From contig NC_133473.1 of the NCBI RefSeq assembly GCF_025370935.1, forward strand, positions 13,790,127-13,854,126: a stretch of 64,000 nt of DNA. Direction: 5' to 3'. The first letter of the stretch is position 1; the number at the start of each line of letters is the position of its first letter. The stretch comes from Choristoneura fumiferana. Taxonomy: Eukaryota > Arthropoda > Insecta > Lepidoptera > Tortricidae. A model generated the notes under the pieces. It saw nothing but the letters and a program-made list of their open reading frames with translations, was not told where the DNA came from and searched no databases. Positions 44,101 to 53,573 of this stretch are shown one piece after another. The translations under genes were made by a program, and so were the position numbers.

Positions 44101-45925
44101 GACACCGGCGCGGGCGCTACGTAATCCCGCACAGCACTTCCTGAAGGTGGCGCAAGCGCGAATGTCGGCCGAGCATTTCGCGCCACTTTCGTAATGCGTT
44201 GCGTTGCGCGACCGGCCCAGGCGCCCGCAGGAAGTAAAAGTTCGAAGGTAAGAAAGTAGGTCTCTGTAATTGGCAACTCGCCTGCATACTAGGATATAGG
44301 TTGCGAAAGCACCTGCGGCAGGATGCAGTGATAAAATCACTGTTCTAGATGAGGATCGCTGTCGAAGTTAATTACATTTTTATCTTACGTGCTACCTTAG
44401 CGTCATATCCTTGTAATTGCTTTAAATAACTTGCTGATTGACAAACATTTTGAAATTAGATTGGCAGATAAAATTCCAATTTGGTCGACATGTTTTGACA
44501 GCATGGCACCGGTCGTATCGTAATATACGGAAGCCTTACTTACTACTGATTTAGCCCTAACCAAGATTGTATTTACTTAATGATTATTAATACATGACAT
44601 AACATGGAAGGGAACGGCTTATTAGACGTGGGGCATCCGTCGTTGACCCAATCCGCGTGCTCTGTGATGTAACGGCCGCTGCATCGACGCAACGCAAGCG
44701 GCGCCAGAGTTGCCAACCCTACGAGATTGAAATAGCAACTTACCGTTGAAATTACAAGAAATAAAAAACATTGAAATGTTATACATAAAATGTGCAATCT
44801 ATGAAGAACGCGCAAATTTAATACTTCATAATTAGGTTTAATCCTCCGTTACCTTTTACGGTTTCTCGGTTCACCATTTCTGAAAGGCCCAGTGCTGGGC
44901 AAAGGCCTCCTCGTTTTTCCGCTATTAGATCATGATTATGCCTTTTATCGGAATATATCTATTATAAAAAAAAAATGCTATGTTGTGTATCTGACTAAAC
45001 ACAAATTTTAAAGGAGAGCTTTTAAAATTACATGTATTTGTGTTTATATTATGTACATTATATTATATACCAGCCTCGAAATCTCGAATTTGCTACTTAT
45101 GTGAGTTACGCGGCATTTGCCGCTATGGTTACGCGATATTGCAGTATCATCGACGAAATACCTCTTAGTATTCCCTTGTAGATATTACAAAAAAATACGA
45201 CAAATCTATTGTTAAAGCGGTAAAGTTGGTAACACTGCCCTCGCCGAACCGGGCCAAGTTTTGAGCAAGATGCGCCGAAACTAATCGAATTGCACAATCG
45301 CACGTGATCTCAACGGATTCATTGTTGACTCTATTGACCATTCATCGTTGAATCAATTATGTTTTGTGACTGAAAAGGACATGTTTTTTATTTTTGGCTC
45401 AAAAATAAAGTTACACTCACACACAAAATCATTTAGACTTGATGTAGCTATTCAACGTGGAAATGCCGCGAGCACTAGGTACGGGTTCTTTTGGGTCCGT
45501 TTTATTTAGGTATCTAAATTGTTATTTTTGTAACTAAATAAAAAATATTTTTTGAAATTTTACACTTATCTATGTTGAATAAATAAGTATACATTGTTAG
45601 ATTTAGTTCAACATTTTTACTTCACTTTTTTACATAAAAAATAGTTGAATGATCTGCAATCACATTGCAACTTTATTGCGTCAAAATCACACAGATATAG
45701 CTAAACAACCGCAGGCACGTTGTTGGTTTGGTTACATCAGTTGCTCAGGAAGTACGGTCACAATATTTATCCATGGGCGTGCGTGAAATTAAGGACACAG
45801 CAATGGAAGAACTCTTTACTTTAGCGATCTTACTGTAAAATGTACACACGCTTATGTGAGTGACGGAGCTTGCCCCAAAGACCTGTGCTTGTCGATTACG
45901 TAAAAAAATATAACGAAAAATTTAA
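44101..45925. other. Gene-free DNA
   Basis: 44100-44230 is GC-rich (gacaccggcgcgggcgctac, cgcgccactttcg) with CpGs and open frames on the minus strand, but no domain. 44885-44920 (ggcccagtgctgggcaaagg) is a reversed fragment of the SINE/LINE tail found at 57600-57640. The rest is AT-rich. Confidence 0.4.
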
Positions 45926-45930
45926 CCAAC
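45926..45930. repeat. Target-site duplication of the LTR element, left copy
   Basis: ccaac here and at 50404-50408, immediately outside the two LTRs. Five bp is the expected length for Ty3/gypsy integrases. Confidence 0.85.
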
Positions 45931-45999
45931 TGTTGTGTAAATGAAAGAGTAACTGGATGACAACTAACTTTATTATTTTTTCTACGTCTACCCACAACA
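45931..45999 (-). repeat. 3' LTR (69 bp)
   Basis: On the element strand it starts TGTTGTGGGTAG and ends TTTACACAACA, so it has TG...CA ends inside a 7-bp inverted repeat (tgttgtg/cacaaca). It contains AATAAA as part of aataataaag, a candidate poly-A signal. It is identical to the LTR at 50335-50403. Confidence 0.9.
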
Positions 46000-46007
46000 T
46001 CTTCCCC
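46000..46007 (-). other. Polypurine tract
   Basis: The element strand reads GGGGAAGA immediately before the 3' LTR, the expected position of the plus-strand DNA primer. Confidence 0.75.
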
Positions 46008-46038
46008 ATAAATGAAAAGAAAACGTAACACACAAGTT

Positions 46039-46209
46039 ACTTAAAAATAAAATACCTAAGCCCATCACCAACCTTAAATATTTTAACTTTTTTTTTTTTT
46101 TTTTTTTTTAATTTTTTTTTTTTTATCTTGTTCTTACGTAACATCAAGTTAATAAGTAAGTCACTTAAAAATAAAATACCTAAGCCCATCACCAGCCTAA
46201 AATAATATA
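46039..46209. repeat. Direct repeat plus poly-T tracts in the 3' untranslated part
   Basis: acttaaaaataaaataccta followed by agcccatcaccaacct (from 46039) recurs from 46163 with one substitution, 124 bp apart. Between them is a nearly pure T tract (46090-46133, broken by aa). The unit appears to be a tandem duplication. Confidence 0.8.
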
Positions 46210-46229
46210 ACAATTTTTTTTTTTATTGC

Positions 46230-49200
46230 TTACGTAATTAAATACTTATTGGTTTGTTTTTTTTTTCTAAATGTAATCATTGGAGAATGAGATTCAGTGA
46301 CAGCATCATCAAGTGATCCTGCAGATGAATAGCAGTCCTCATCAGGTGATACACTCTCGGCCCCTGTCTGACTTTGCACTAAATTTTGATCGTCATGTTT
46401 TTCTTGTTTATTAGGAACGCAATGTTGGGGTTCACATTTTATTAAATGTCTGCGATTTCGACGGTAAATTCCCCTTTTATTTTTGACAATATACGATCTT
46501 GGAGTACCATGTTCTGACACTATTTGACCTCTCATTCTACAATTTTTATCGATAATAATGACATCGTCTCCTTTATTTAATTTAGATAATTCTTTACAGT
46601 GTTGATCGTAGTAGCGCTTACTCCTTAGCTGTCTATTAATGAGCTCATCGTACTGGTCAGCCGATGCTGGGTTTGGCTGCAAAAGTTTTGGATGCACCGG
46701 CAATCTACACCTCAGCATCCGGCCCATCAGTAGTTGTGCAGGAGAATTCAAATTTTCCCTGGGTGTGTTACGATAGCTAAGTAAATTTAAATGAAGATCT
46801 GAATTACTTCTTATTGACTTTTTTAATATGTTCTTAATAGTCTGCACCGCGCGTTCACTTCTTCCATTAGCTTGTGCATAATATGGCGAAGAAGTGACGT
46901 GCTCAAAGCCCCACTCCTCGGCAAACCTATTAAAGTCTCTACTTGTAAATTGTCGAGCATTGTCACTGATAATTTTTTCCGGTATTCCGTACCTTGCGAA
47001 ATTTTCCTTCAATGCTTGTATAACTGTTGCACTTGAGATATTATTTAATTTTGATACTTCGACAAAGCCCGAATAATAATCGACTATAATCAAATAGTAA
47101 TTCTTTAAATACTCAAAAATGTCCGTACCTACTTGATTCCACGGCAAATTAGGTATTGTTATAGGTATTAGCGGCTCCCGACTAGGCGCATTTGAGTACT
47201 CCTGGCACACCGAGCAGCGTTTTACATACAGTTCTATATCCTTATTGATACCTGGCCAAAACAACACTTGTCGCGCTCGCCTCTTACACCGATCAATACC
47301 CAAATGACCATCATGAATAATGCTGAGCATGTTCTGTCTCATTGATTGCGGAATTAGTAATAAATTGTTCTTAAATATTATACCATCTACAGAAAATAGT
47401 TCACTTCTCATTGACCAATAAAATTTTAAATTGTGTGATATATCATATTTATTTGCGGGCCACCCTTGATTTAAATATTTCAATAGCTGCACCAAATTTT
47501 CATCCTTTTGTGTCTCTACTCTAACATCATTTAATTTATTTTTTGACATATTGACTTGACTCATTAAAAGATTGACTTGATACATGATTCCTCTACTTAT
47601 GGTGTCATCGTATGTTTCGGGCAGAGGGGCGCGCGACAAAGTATCGGCTAGATACATGTATTTTCCTGGCTTATATATTACTGACAAGTCGAGACCTTGC
47701 AGGCGTAATAGCATTCGCTGTAAGCGTACTGGGACTGACTGTAACGATTTTTTAAATACACTTTCTAGGGGCTTATGGTCGGTTTCAACGATTACATTCT
47801 TTTTCCCGTAAATGTACTGTCGAAACTTTTCACAGGCAAAAACAATAGCGAGCAATTCCTTTTCTACTTGCGCATAGCGCTGTTGTGTGTCAGTGAGCAT
47901 GCGCGAGGCGTACTCTACAGGGCGGCCGTCCTGCAGCAGCACGGCGCCCAGCGCCACGCTGCTGGCGTCCACCGACAACACGCACGGCTGCGACACGTCG
48001 TACAGCGCCAGCACCGGCGCCGTGCTGAGCAGACTTTTCAGATTATCTAGTGCCTTTTGATGTGTCGACTCCCAGACCCAACACGACTCTTTTTTTAATA
48101 AAGTGGTTAACGGTTTTGTATGCTCGGAATAATTTGGTATAAATTTTGATAAATAATTGGTGGCCCCTAAAAATCTTTCTAGACCCTTTTTATCACACGG
48201 AGGAGGCATTTCGACGATCGCTTCGACTTTACCTAGATCCGGTTTCATTCCTTCTTTATTAAAGATATGACCTAAATAAGTAACCTCCTCGACACATATT
48301 TTACATTTGCTTTTATTAAATTTTAAATTGTTAGCCCGTGCTATTTCTAATAAAGCATTCAATCTTTGATCGTGTTCTTGTTTAGTTCGGCCCCAGCAAA
48401 TTATATCGTCAATAAATGATTCGACTCCCTCCAAACCTTCTATTAATTGTTTAACCCTGGCATGGAACACTTCCGGTGCGCAATTTAATCCGAACGGCAG
48501 CCTTATGAATTGGTACCTGCCAAATGGCGTGGCAAAAGTGCACAAATCTGCACTCGCGTCGTCTAGTTTAACTGCCCAAAAACCCGAATTAGCATCCAAA
48601 ACCGAAAAATAACACGCCCCGTGTAATTGCGATATTAATTCACTAAGTGTAGGTAGTTGAAAATGTGCTCGTCGAATAGCACAATTTAATGGACGCGGAT
48701 CGAGGCAGATACGTAAATCACCATTTTTCTTAGCGGCAATCACTATCGCATTAACCCATGCCGTGGGGTGGGTGACCTTTCTTATCACACCTAATTCGAT
48801 CATTCTATTTAACTCGTCATGCAACTTTTCGCGCAGGGCAATTGGCACTTTACGCGGCGCACTTACCACCGGCGGCACACTCGCATCCACAACAATACTA
48901 TACTCTCCTGGCAAGCATCCTAATCCATCGAAGAGATCAGAGTAATTGTTAAGATTTATACTATGAATACGACGTATTAACCCCATCTGAGAGCACGCTT
49001 GTCTGCCCAGTACACTTTCACATGTTAAATTTGCAATCGCAAACCGCAAACAATAATTATTATTTTTATGTCTCCAAACTAGATCACATATACCTCTTAT
49101 TGGTATGATATCGCCGCTATACGACTGCAGCTTAATATTATGTTTTTGTATAATAATCGAGTCATTAAATCCTAATTTTTTAAAACGCTCGTATGACAAC

Positions 49201-49691
49201 ACATTAATGTCAGCTCCTGTATCAAGTTTAAAATTTTCTAAGCCACCGGCACAGGTCAAGTTTTCATACCATTCATTAGTGGTCGGGCGCTTTACAGTTG
49301 AAATATTTTGTACAACAGAAACATAAAATAACTCACAGTCGTCCTCGGACTCATCCTTGTCTTCGCTATGGACACCGATTTCATACATTTTTTTAACACC
49401 ATGCGGCATGCAACACATTCTCGCGTAATGACCGTAGTTTTGGCACACGTAACACTTCACTTGCATAGCGGGACACGCTCCTGGTAGACACTGCATACCA
49501 CACCCGCGGCAATGCGCGCCCGGCGGGAGCGCGCGGCCGCTGGCGGCGGCGGCGGCGGCGGCGGCGGGCACGCGCGGCGTCGCCAGGCCCCGGCCCGGCC
49601 GCGGCCGCGCCAGCCGCCGCGCGGGCGGCCGGCCCCGCGCGCACGCACCTCGTCCACTCTCGCGGGTCCCGGCCCGCGAGCCTCCAAGCAC
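46230..49691 (-). CDS. pol: Pol polyprotein: protease, reverse transcriptase, RNase H, integrase
   Basis: Makes the enzymes that process the particle, copy its RNA to DNA and insert it. The 1153-residue open frame has these parts (numbered from the frame start): two zinc-knuckle-like motifs (61-73 with C replacing the usual H; 80-93 C-X2-C-X4-H-X4-C), protease with DTGA (157-160), RT with VLDANSGF (364-371) and FIDDI (426-430), RNase H with D575, E612, D638 and D683, and integrase with H793/H796, C826/C829 and D857, D910, E946 (D-52-D-35-E). All key residues are present. It lies -1 relative to gag and overlaps it by 235 nt. The listed first codon is GTG; a TAG sits just upstream (49697-49695), so it must be reached by frameshift. 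Cytoplasmic particle then nucleus. The plus-strand frames here are shadows. Confidence 0.9.
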   Translation of the reverse strand: MLGGSRAGTRESGRGACARGRPPARRLARPRPGRGLATPRVPAAAAAAAASGRALPPGAHCRGCGMQCLPGACPAMQVKCYVCQNYGHYARMCCMPHGVKKMYEIGVHSEDKDESEDDCELFYVSVVQNISTVKRPTTNEWYENLTCAGGLENFKLDTGADINVLSYERFKKLGFNDSIIIQKHNIKLQSYSGDIIPIRGICDLVWRHKNNNYCLRFAIANLTCESVLGRQACSQMGLIRRIHSINLNNYSDLFDGLGCLPGEYSIVVDASVPPVVSAPRKVPIALREKLHDELNRMIELGVIRKVTHPTAWVNAIVIAAKKNGDLRICLDPRPLNCAIRRAHFQLPTLSELISQLHGACYFSVLDANSGFWAVKLDDASADLCTFATPFGRYQFIRLPFGLNCAPEVFHARVKQLIEGLEGVESFIDDIICWGRTKQEHDQRLNALLEIARANNLKFNKSKCKICVEEVTYLGHIFNKEGMKPDLGKVEAIVEMPPPCDKKGLERFLGATNYLSKFIPNYSEHTKPLTTLLKKESCWVWESTHQKALDNLKSLLSTAPVLALYDVSQPCVLSVDASSVALGAVLLQDGRPVEYASRMLTDTQQRYAQVEKELLAIVFACEKFRQYIYGKKNVIVETDHKPLESVFKKSLQSVPVRLQRMLLRLQGLDLSVIYKPGKYMYLADTLSRAPLPETYDDTISRGIMYQVNLLMSQVNMSKNKLNDVRVETQKDENLVQLLKYLNQGWPANKYDISHNLKFYWSMRSELFSVDGIIFKNNLLLIPQSMRQNMLSIIHDGHLGIDRCKRRARQVLFWPGINKDIELYVKRCSVCQEYSNAPSREPLIPITIPNLPWNQVGTDIFEYLKNYYLIIVDYYSGFVEVSKLNNISSATVIQALKENFARYGIPEKIISDNARQFTSRDFNRFAEEWGFEHVTSSPYYAQANGRSERAVQTIKNILKKSIRSNSDLHLNLLSYRNTPRENLNSPAQLLMGRMLRCRLPVHPKLLQPNPASADQYDELINRQLRSKRYYDQHCKELSKLNKGDDVIIIDKNCRMRGQIVSEHGTPRSYIVKNKRGIYRRNRRHLIKCEPQHCVPNKQEKHDDQNLVQSQTGAESVSPDEDCYSSAGSLDDAVTESHSPMITFRKKKQTNKYLIT

Positions 49692-50227
49692 CTGCTACTG
49701 TCAGCTGATACTTCGTCCGCCTCGCATATCTTTATTGCCTTGTCGAGAGTTAAATCGGATTCCCTCAGCATCCGATCGCGGACTACTCCGTTGTTTATAC
49801 CACAAACTATGCGGTCGCGAATTAATGAATCTTCTAACGATTGAAATTCACACTTTTTACTGAGGAGTTTCAATGCCACTACGTATTGACTTATTGTTTC
49901 ACCGTGTTCCTGGTCACGAGTGAAAAAATTATACCTTGCTAACGTGACATTCGACTTGACCCCAAAATATTCATCAAATTTTTTGAGTAAAGCCTTGACG
50001 TCATCTCGATCGGACTCTTTCCCAAAAGTAAATGTTTGATAAACGTCAAAACCGTCCGACCCAATTAAATTAATCAGAAGGCTGGCCTGCACTGCTGTTT
50101 CCTCTTTGTGCACCCCTGATGCTTTAATGAACAGCTCAAACTGCGTCTTCCATTTACGCCATGCGTCAGCCCGGCTGACGGGGCTGCCATCCAGATTCAG
50201 TTCCGAGGGAGGTCGCGCGTGCTCCAT
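49457..50227 (-). CDS. gag: Gag structural protein
   Basis: Forms the virus-like particle that packages element RNA. ATG at 50227 lies about 107 bp inside the 5' LTR. The 256-residue protein has a helical capsid-like part (about 18-185): WRKWKTQFELFI, QASLLINLIG, FFTRDQEHGETISQYVVALK, LIRDRIVCGI and LTLDKAIKICEADE are the usual Ty3/mag Gag landmarks. After about residue 190 it becomes Arg/Gly/Ala-rich with a run of nine prolines encoded by a GC-rich CCG/GGC tract. It ends at a TGA (49459-49457) just before the region that, in the -1 frame, encodes the zinc knuckles. A nucleocapsid lacking knuckles would be odd, so the real Gag may extend further if an indel is present here. Confidence 0.85.
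   Translation of the reverse strand: MEHARPPSELNLDGSPVSRADAWRKWKTQFELFIKASGVHKEETAVQASLLINLIGSDGFDVYQTFTFGKESDRDDVKALLKKFDEYFGVKSNVTLARYNFFTRDQEHGETISQYVVALKLLSKKCEFQSLEDSLIRDRIVCGINNGVVRDRMLRESDLTLDKAIKICEADEVSADSSRCLEARGPGPARVDEVRARGAGRPRGGWRGRGRAGAWRRRACPPPPPPPPPAAARSRRARIAAGVVCSVYQERVPLCK
49505..49680. other. Very GC-rich gag-pol junction with GGC trinucleotide run
   Basis: This 176-bp stretch is overwhelmingly G and C in an otherwise AT-rich element and includes about nine consecutive GGC units near 49541-49567. It is where gag must give way to pol. I see no canonical X XXY YYZ slippery heptamer in the overlap. Such a tract is prone to replication and sequencing length errors. Confidence 0.7.
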
Positions 50228-50320
50228 TTCAGCTAAACACTTTTATCAACAACACTGCTAAGTAATGCTACTGGTTTGAACCACCAACAAACTATAACGC
50301 ACAAAATATTGAATTTAAAT

Positions 50321-50334
50321 CACCGCTGCCACCA
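50321..50334 (-). other. Primer-binding site, tRNA-Leu type
   Basis: On the plus strand CACCGCTGCCACCA equals, from memory, the 3' end plus CCA of eukaryotic tRNA-Leu (AAG/UAG group). On the element strand TGGTGGCAGCGGTG directly follows the LTR, as a primer site should. 14 nt of complementarity. Confidence 0.75.
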
Positions 50335-50403
50335 TGTTGTGTAAATGAAAGAGTAACTGGATGACAACTAACTTTATTATTTTTTCTACGTCTACCCACA
50401 ACA
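50335..50403 (-). repeat. 5' LTR (69 bp)
   Basis: Identical to the 3' LTR at 45931-45999, with the same TG...CA ends. With so short an LTR, promoter and R region must be compressed or partly internal. The right-hand target duplication ccaac follows at 50404-50408. Confidence 0.9.
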
Positions 50404-50408
50404 CCAAC

Positions 50409-51190
50409 TACAAAAAAACTATGAAAATATTTTTCTACCAGTCTGAAGTCGGTGCCTCAGCACGAGCCAGCAGGAGAAGACCTATATCTAGTCGTCTATC
50501 TATACTTATATTAGGCTTCAATCACTCCTGCTGGCTCGTGCTGAGGCACCGACTTTAGACTGGTAGATAATTATTTTCATGGTTTTTTGTACTTAGTCGG
50601 TTCAATTTTTGTTATAAAATTATTTTTTCACGCTTTTTTAGTGTAAATTATCTAAGATACAATAGTTTAATGTCAACTGCTCGTCACCTTTTACGAAAGA
50701 TTGTTTTTTCCGGTGCAGAGACTTTCATTATTGAGGAGTCTTGGTGCTTCACCACCCATTCCATTTCACCATATGTATTATGATGAGCATAAATTACTTA
50801 GCAACTGTGTTTAAGTAATTGAAATTAAACCCGTGAAGTACTTGTTATTGAGTAGGTAGGTACTAGCTCTTTTGGTCAAATTATGTGGTCTTCATCATCA
50901 GTTCCACTTCACCAAATGATGGTATTCAAGAGCAAATGCACGAGTTACTACTAAATACAATATAATAATATGTCCAAGTTACCATAGGTGTCTCTACAAT
51001 ATTTGAAGTGTTCCCTCGATTTCCTTAGGATTCCAACCATCAGATTCTGATTTGGTGCTTACGGGACCTAATTGAAAGTACTTATTCTTAAACGAATTAA
51101 AAAACATTTTTCAAGTCGGTTCATAAATGACGGAGTTCTGAGGTAACAAACAGAAAAAAATACAACCGAATTTATAACCTCCTCCTTTTT
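50409..51190. repeat. Foldback-headed interspersed repeat, copy 1
   Basis: Starts tacaaaaaaactatgaaaat with a foldback (tctgaagtcggtgcctcagc, acgagccagcagga and their reverse complements, 50440-50565). It continues through cacgcttttttagtgtaaat, caactgctcgtcacctttta, ccgtgaagtacttgttattg and ends gacggagttctgaggtaaca with caaccgaatt. A second full copy is at 58560-59345. The LTR element lies in its left end: taaccaac before the element and ccaactac after it match the inverted end aaccgactac. Confidence 0.75.
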
Positions 51191-51405
51191 TTAACCCCCG
51201 ACGAAAAAGAGGGGTGTTATAAGTTTGACCGCTATGTGTGTCTGTGTGTCTGTGTGTCTGTGTGTCTGTGTGTCTGTCTGTGGCACCGTAGCTCTTAAAC
51301 GGGTGGACCGATTTGAATGCGGTTTTTTTTATTTGAAAGCTGGTTTTCTAGCGATGGATCTTAGACATGATTTATCAAAATCGGTTCAGCCGTTTCAAGA
51401 TCATC
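51191..51405 (+). repeat. 'aacccccgacg' interspersed repeat
   Basis: ttaacccccgacgaaaaaga, aagtttgaccgctatgtgtg, tgtgtctg units, gtggcaccgtagctcttaaa and gcggttttttttatttgaaa. It loses similarity near gccgtttcaaga, so its 3' end is missing. It abuts the previous repeat, which suggests insertion at that repeat's tail. Confidence 0.65.
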
Positions 51406-51540
51406 AGATCTTTTGTTCGCTGCGGTAGGAATCTTAGATGCATAATGGATATTTACTTTACTTTCAAACATATTTGGGACCTAAAATTTGAAACACCCAT
51501 GTATGCTATATAGCTACGCAAGATTATGGAATCTCGGCCT
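51406..51540. other. Short unique spacer before the satellite
   Basis: No feature recognised. Confidence 0.4.
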
Positions 51541-52620
51541 GATGCTGCAGCCAGGATATCCAGAACACTAGTAGGTACACTCTTAATAAAACTATAGCAG
51601 ATATATCGTGTTTGGGTTCGTTTTGATCAGTATTTGATTCTACAAACAATGCAATGGTGGCAACAGGATGAGCTGATGCTGCAGCCAGGATATCCAGCAC
51701 AATAGTACAATCTATAAAAAATAATAGCACATATGTCGTGTTTGGATTCGTTTTGATCAGTAATTGATTCTACATACAATGCAGTGGTGGCAACACGACG
51801 AGCTGATGCTGCAGCCAGGATATTCAGCACACCAGTATACTCTTGAAAAAATAATAGCAGATATGTCGTGTTTAATTCCTTTTGATCAGTATTTGATTCT
51901 TCATACAATGCAATGGTGGCAACACGATGAGCTGATGCTGCAGCCAGGATATCCAGCACACCAGTATACTCTTGAAAAAATAATAGCAGATATGTCGTGT
52001 TTGGATTCGTTTTGATCAGTAATTGATTCTACATACAATGCAGTGGTGGCAACACGACGAGCTGATGCTACAGCCAGGATATCCAGCACACCAGTATACT
52101 CTTGAAAAAATAATAGCAGATATGTCGTGTTTGGATTCGTTTTGATCAGTAATTGTTTCTACATACAATGTAGTGGTGGCAACACGACGAGCTGATGCTG
52201 CAGCCAGGATATTCAGCACACCAGTATACTCTTGAAAAAATAATAGCAGATATGTCGTGTTTGGATTCGTTTTGATCAGTATTTTATTCTACATACAATG
52301 CAATGGTGGCAACACAATGAGCTGATGCTGCAGCCAGGATATCCAGCACACTAGTACACTCTATAAAAAATAATAGCACATATGTCGTGTTTGGAATCGT
52401 TTTGATCAGTAATTGATTCTACATACAATGCAGTGGTGGCAACACGACGAGCTGATGTTACAGCCAGGATATCCAGCACACCAGTATACTCTTGAAAAAA
52501 TAATAGCAGATATGTCGTATTTGATTCCTTTTGATCAGTATTTGATTCTACATACAATGCAATGGTGGCAACAAGATGAGCTGATGCTGCAGCCAGGATA
52601 ACCAACACACTAGTACAGTT
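51541..52620. repeat. 130-bp satellite array, about 8.3 monomers
   Basis: gatgctgcagccaggatat or a close variant occurs at 51541, 51675, 51805, 51934, 52064, 52194, 52324, 52454 and 52583; spacings are 134, 130, 129, 130, 130, 130, 130 and 129. Each monomer has cagcacaccagtatactctt, aataatagcagatatgtcgt, tttgatcagt and ggtggcaacacgacgag. Monomers carry either caatggtgg or cagtggtgg, in mostly alternating order. The period is not a multiple of three, and open frames on both strands are products of the array, not genes. Confidence 0.9.
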
Positions 52621-52670
52621 TAAAAAGATATACTTATATCAGTTTAAAAAACATGAAATAAAAACTTAAA

Positions 52671-53260
52671 TTTAAAATTTAAAAAACCCCCGACTTAAAA
52701 AACGCCAGCAAAAATAAAAATAAAAACGCCCGAAAAAAACGCTGCTTGAAAAGACAATTAAAAAGTAAAAAATAATTATGCGCTACCTAGCTGTTGCCCG
52801 CGACTTCATCTGCGAAGAATTCGTTTATCTCTATCCCGCGGGGACTATGCTGATTTCCCGCAAAATTAGCCTAAGTTAATTTAGTATAAAGTATCTAGTA
52901 ATATTTTTTTATCTAAGCGTTGTCGGTGTCGGGGGACCGCTAAGGTTAATACTTTAAATAATACACATATTTAGTTTCATGTTAACCTTAGCGGTCCCCC
53001 GACACCGACAACGCTTAGATAAAAAAATATTACTAGATACTTTATACTAAATTAACTTAGGCTAATTTTGCGGGAAATCAGCATAGTCCCCGCGGGATAG
53101 AGATAAACGAATTCTTCGCAGATGAAGTCGCGGGCAACAGCTAGGTAGCGCATAATTATTTTTTACTTTTTAATTGTCTTTTCAAGCAGCGTTTTTTTCG
53201 GGCGTTTTTATTTTTATTTTTGCTGGCGTTTTTTTAAGTCGGGGGTTTTTAAATTTTAAT
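52671..53260. repeat. Near-perfect 590-bp inverted repeat (hairpin)
   Basis: Arms 52671-52949 and 52982-53260 are reverse complements over about 279 bp, with only two one-base homopolymer length differences that I can find. The loop is 32 nt (from tactttaaat to tttcatg). Each arm includes a Helitron-like 3' end oriented outward (gcagatgaagtcgcgggcaa followed by cagctag on the plus strand of the right arm). Outer ends read aaacccccgac and gtcgggggttt. No protein-coding frame. Confidence 0.9.
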
Positions 53261-53573
53261 TGAAGTCGGTTAAAATCAAATGCTTTCACGGATATTATAT
53301 TTAAAGGGTTTAGCAGGCTAAGGAAGGACATGTGGCCCCTGTGAGGAATAGTTGAATTGGTAAATGTCAGTTGTTTGTCGCCTCATAACTAGTAATCACA
53401 CCAACTTTCAGCCCTCTATCTTGAACTGTTACAGAGATAATGTATGTAATGGCTTTCCGTAAAAATTATAGTTTTTACCCGACTAGATTATTTTCATATC
53501 AGTACCTTATTATTTCACTATCATCGGTATTCTAATAAAGAAGAAAGGAAAACAAATAACATTTACTCCTGAC

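Larger units (their letters stand above)
45931..50403 (-). mobile_element. mag-like Ty3/gypsy LTR retrotransposon, complete structure
   Basis: The 4473-bp element is on the minus strand. In its own 5'-3' order: 69-bp LTR (50403-50335), primer-binding site (50334-50321), gag (from 50227), pol (to 46230), 3' untranslated part with poly-T tract, polypurine tract (46007-46000) and an identical 69-bp LTR (45999-45931). A 5-bp target duplication flanks it. There is no env. Very short LTRs, two cores (gag and PR-RT-RH-IN) and lepidopteran context match the mag lineage, whose Bombyx founder also has LTRs under 100 bp. LTR identity implies recent insertion; with only 69 bp this gives a weak age bound. 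Confidence 0.9.

Noticed and set aside
49457..49694. Canonical -1 slippery heptamer
   Set aside because: I read the overlap on the element strand and found no X XXY YYZ site; only G/C runs that do not fit the rule.
49512..49844. 110-residue plus-strand frame rich in Arg and Ala
   Set aside because: It is the antisense shadow of the GC-rich gag-pol junction and has no domain.
51627..52608. Overlapping repeated open frames on both strands
   Set aside because: They repeat with the 130-bp satellite, which is not a multiple of three, so frame rotates between monomers. Not coding.
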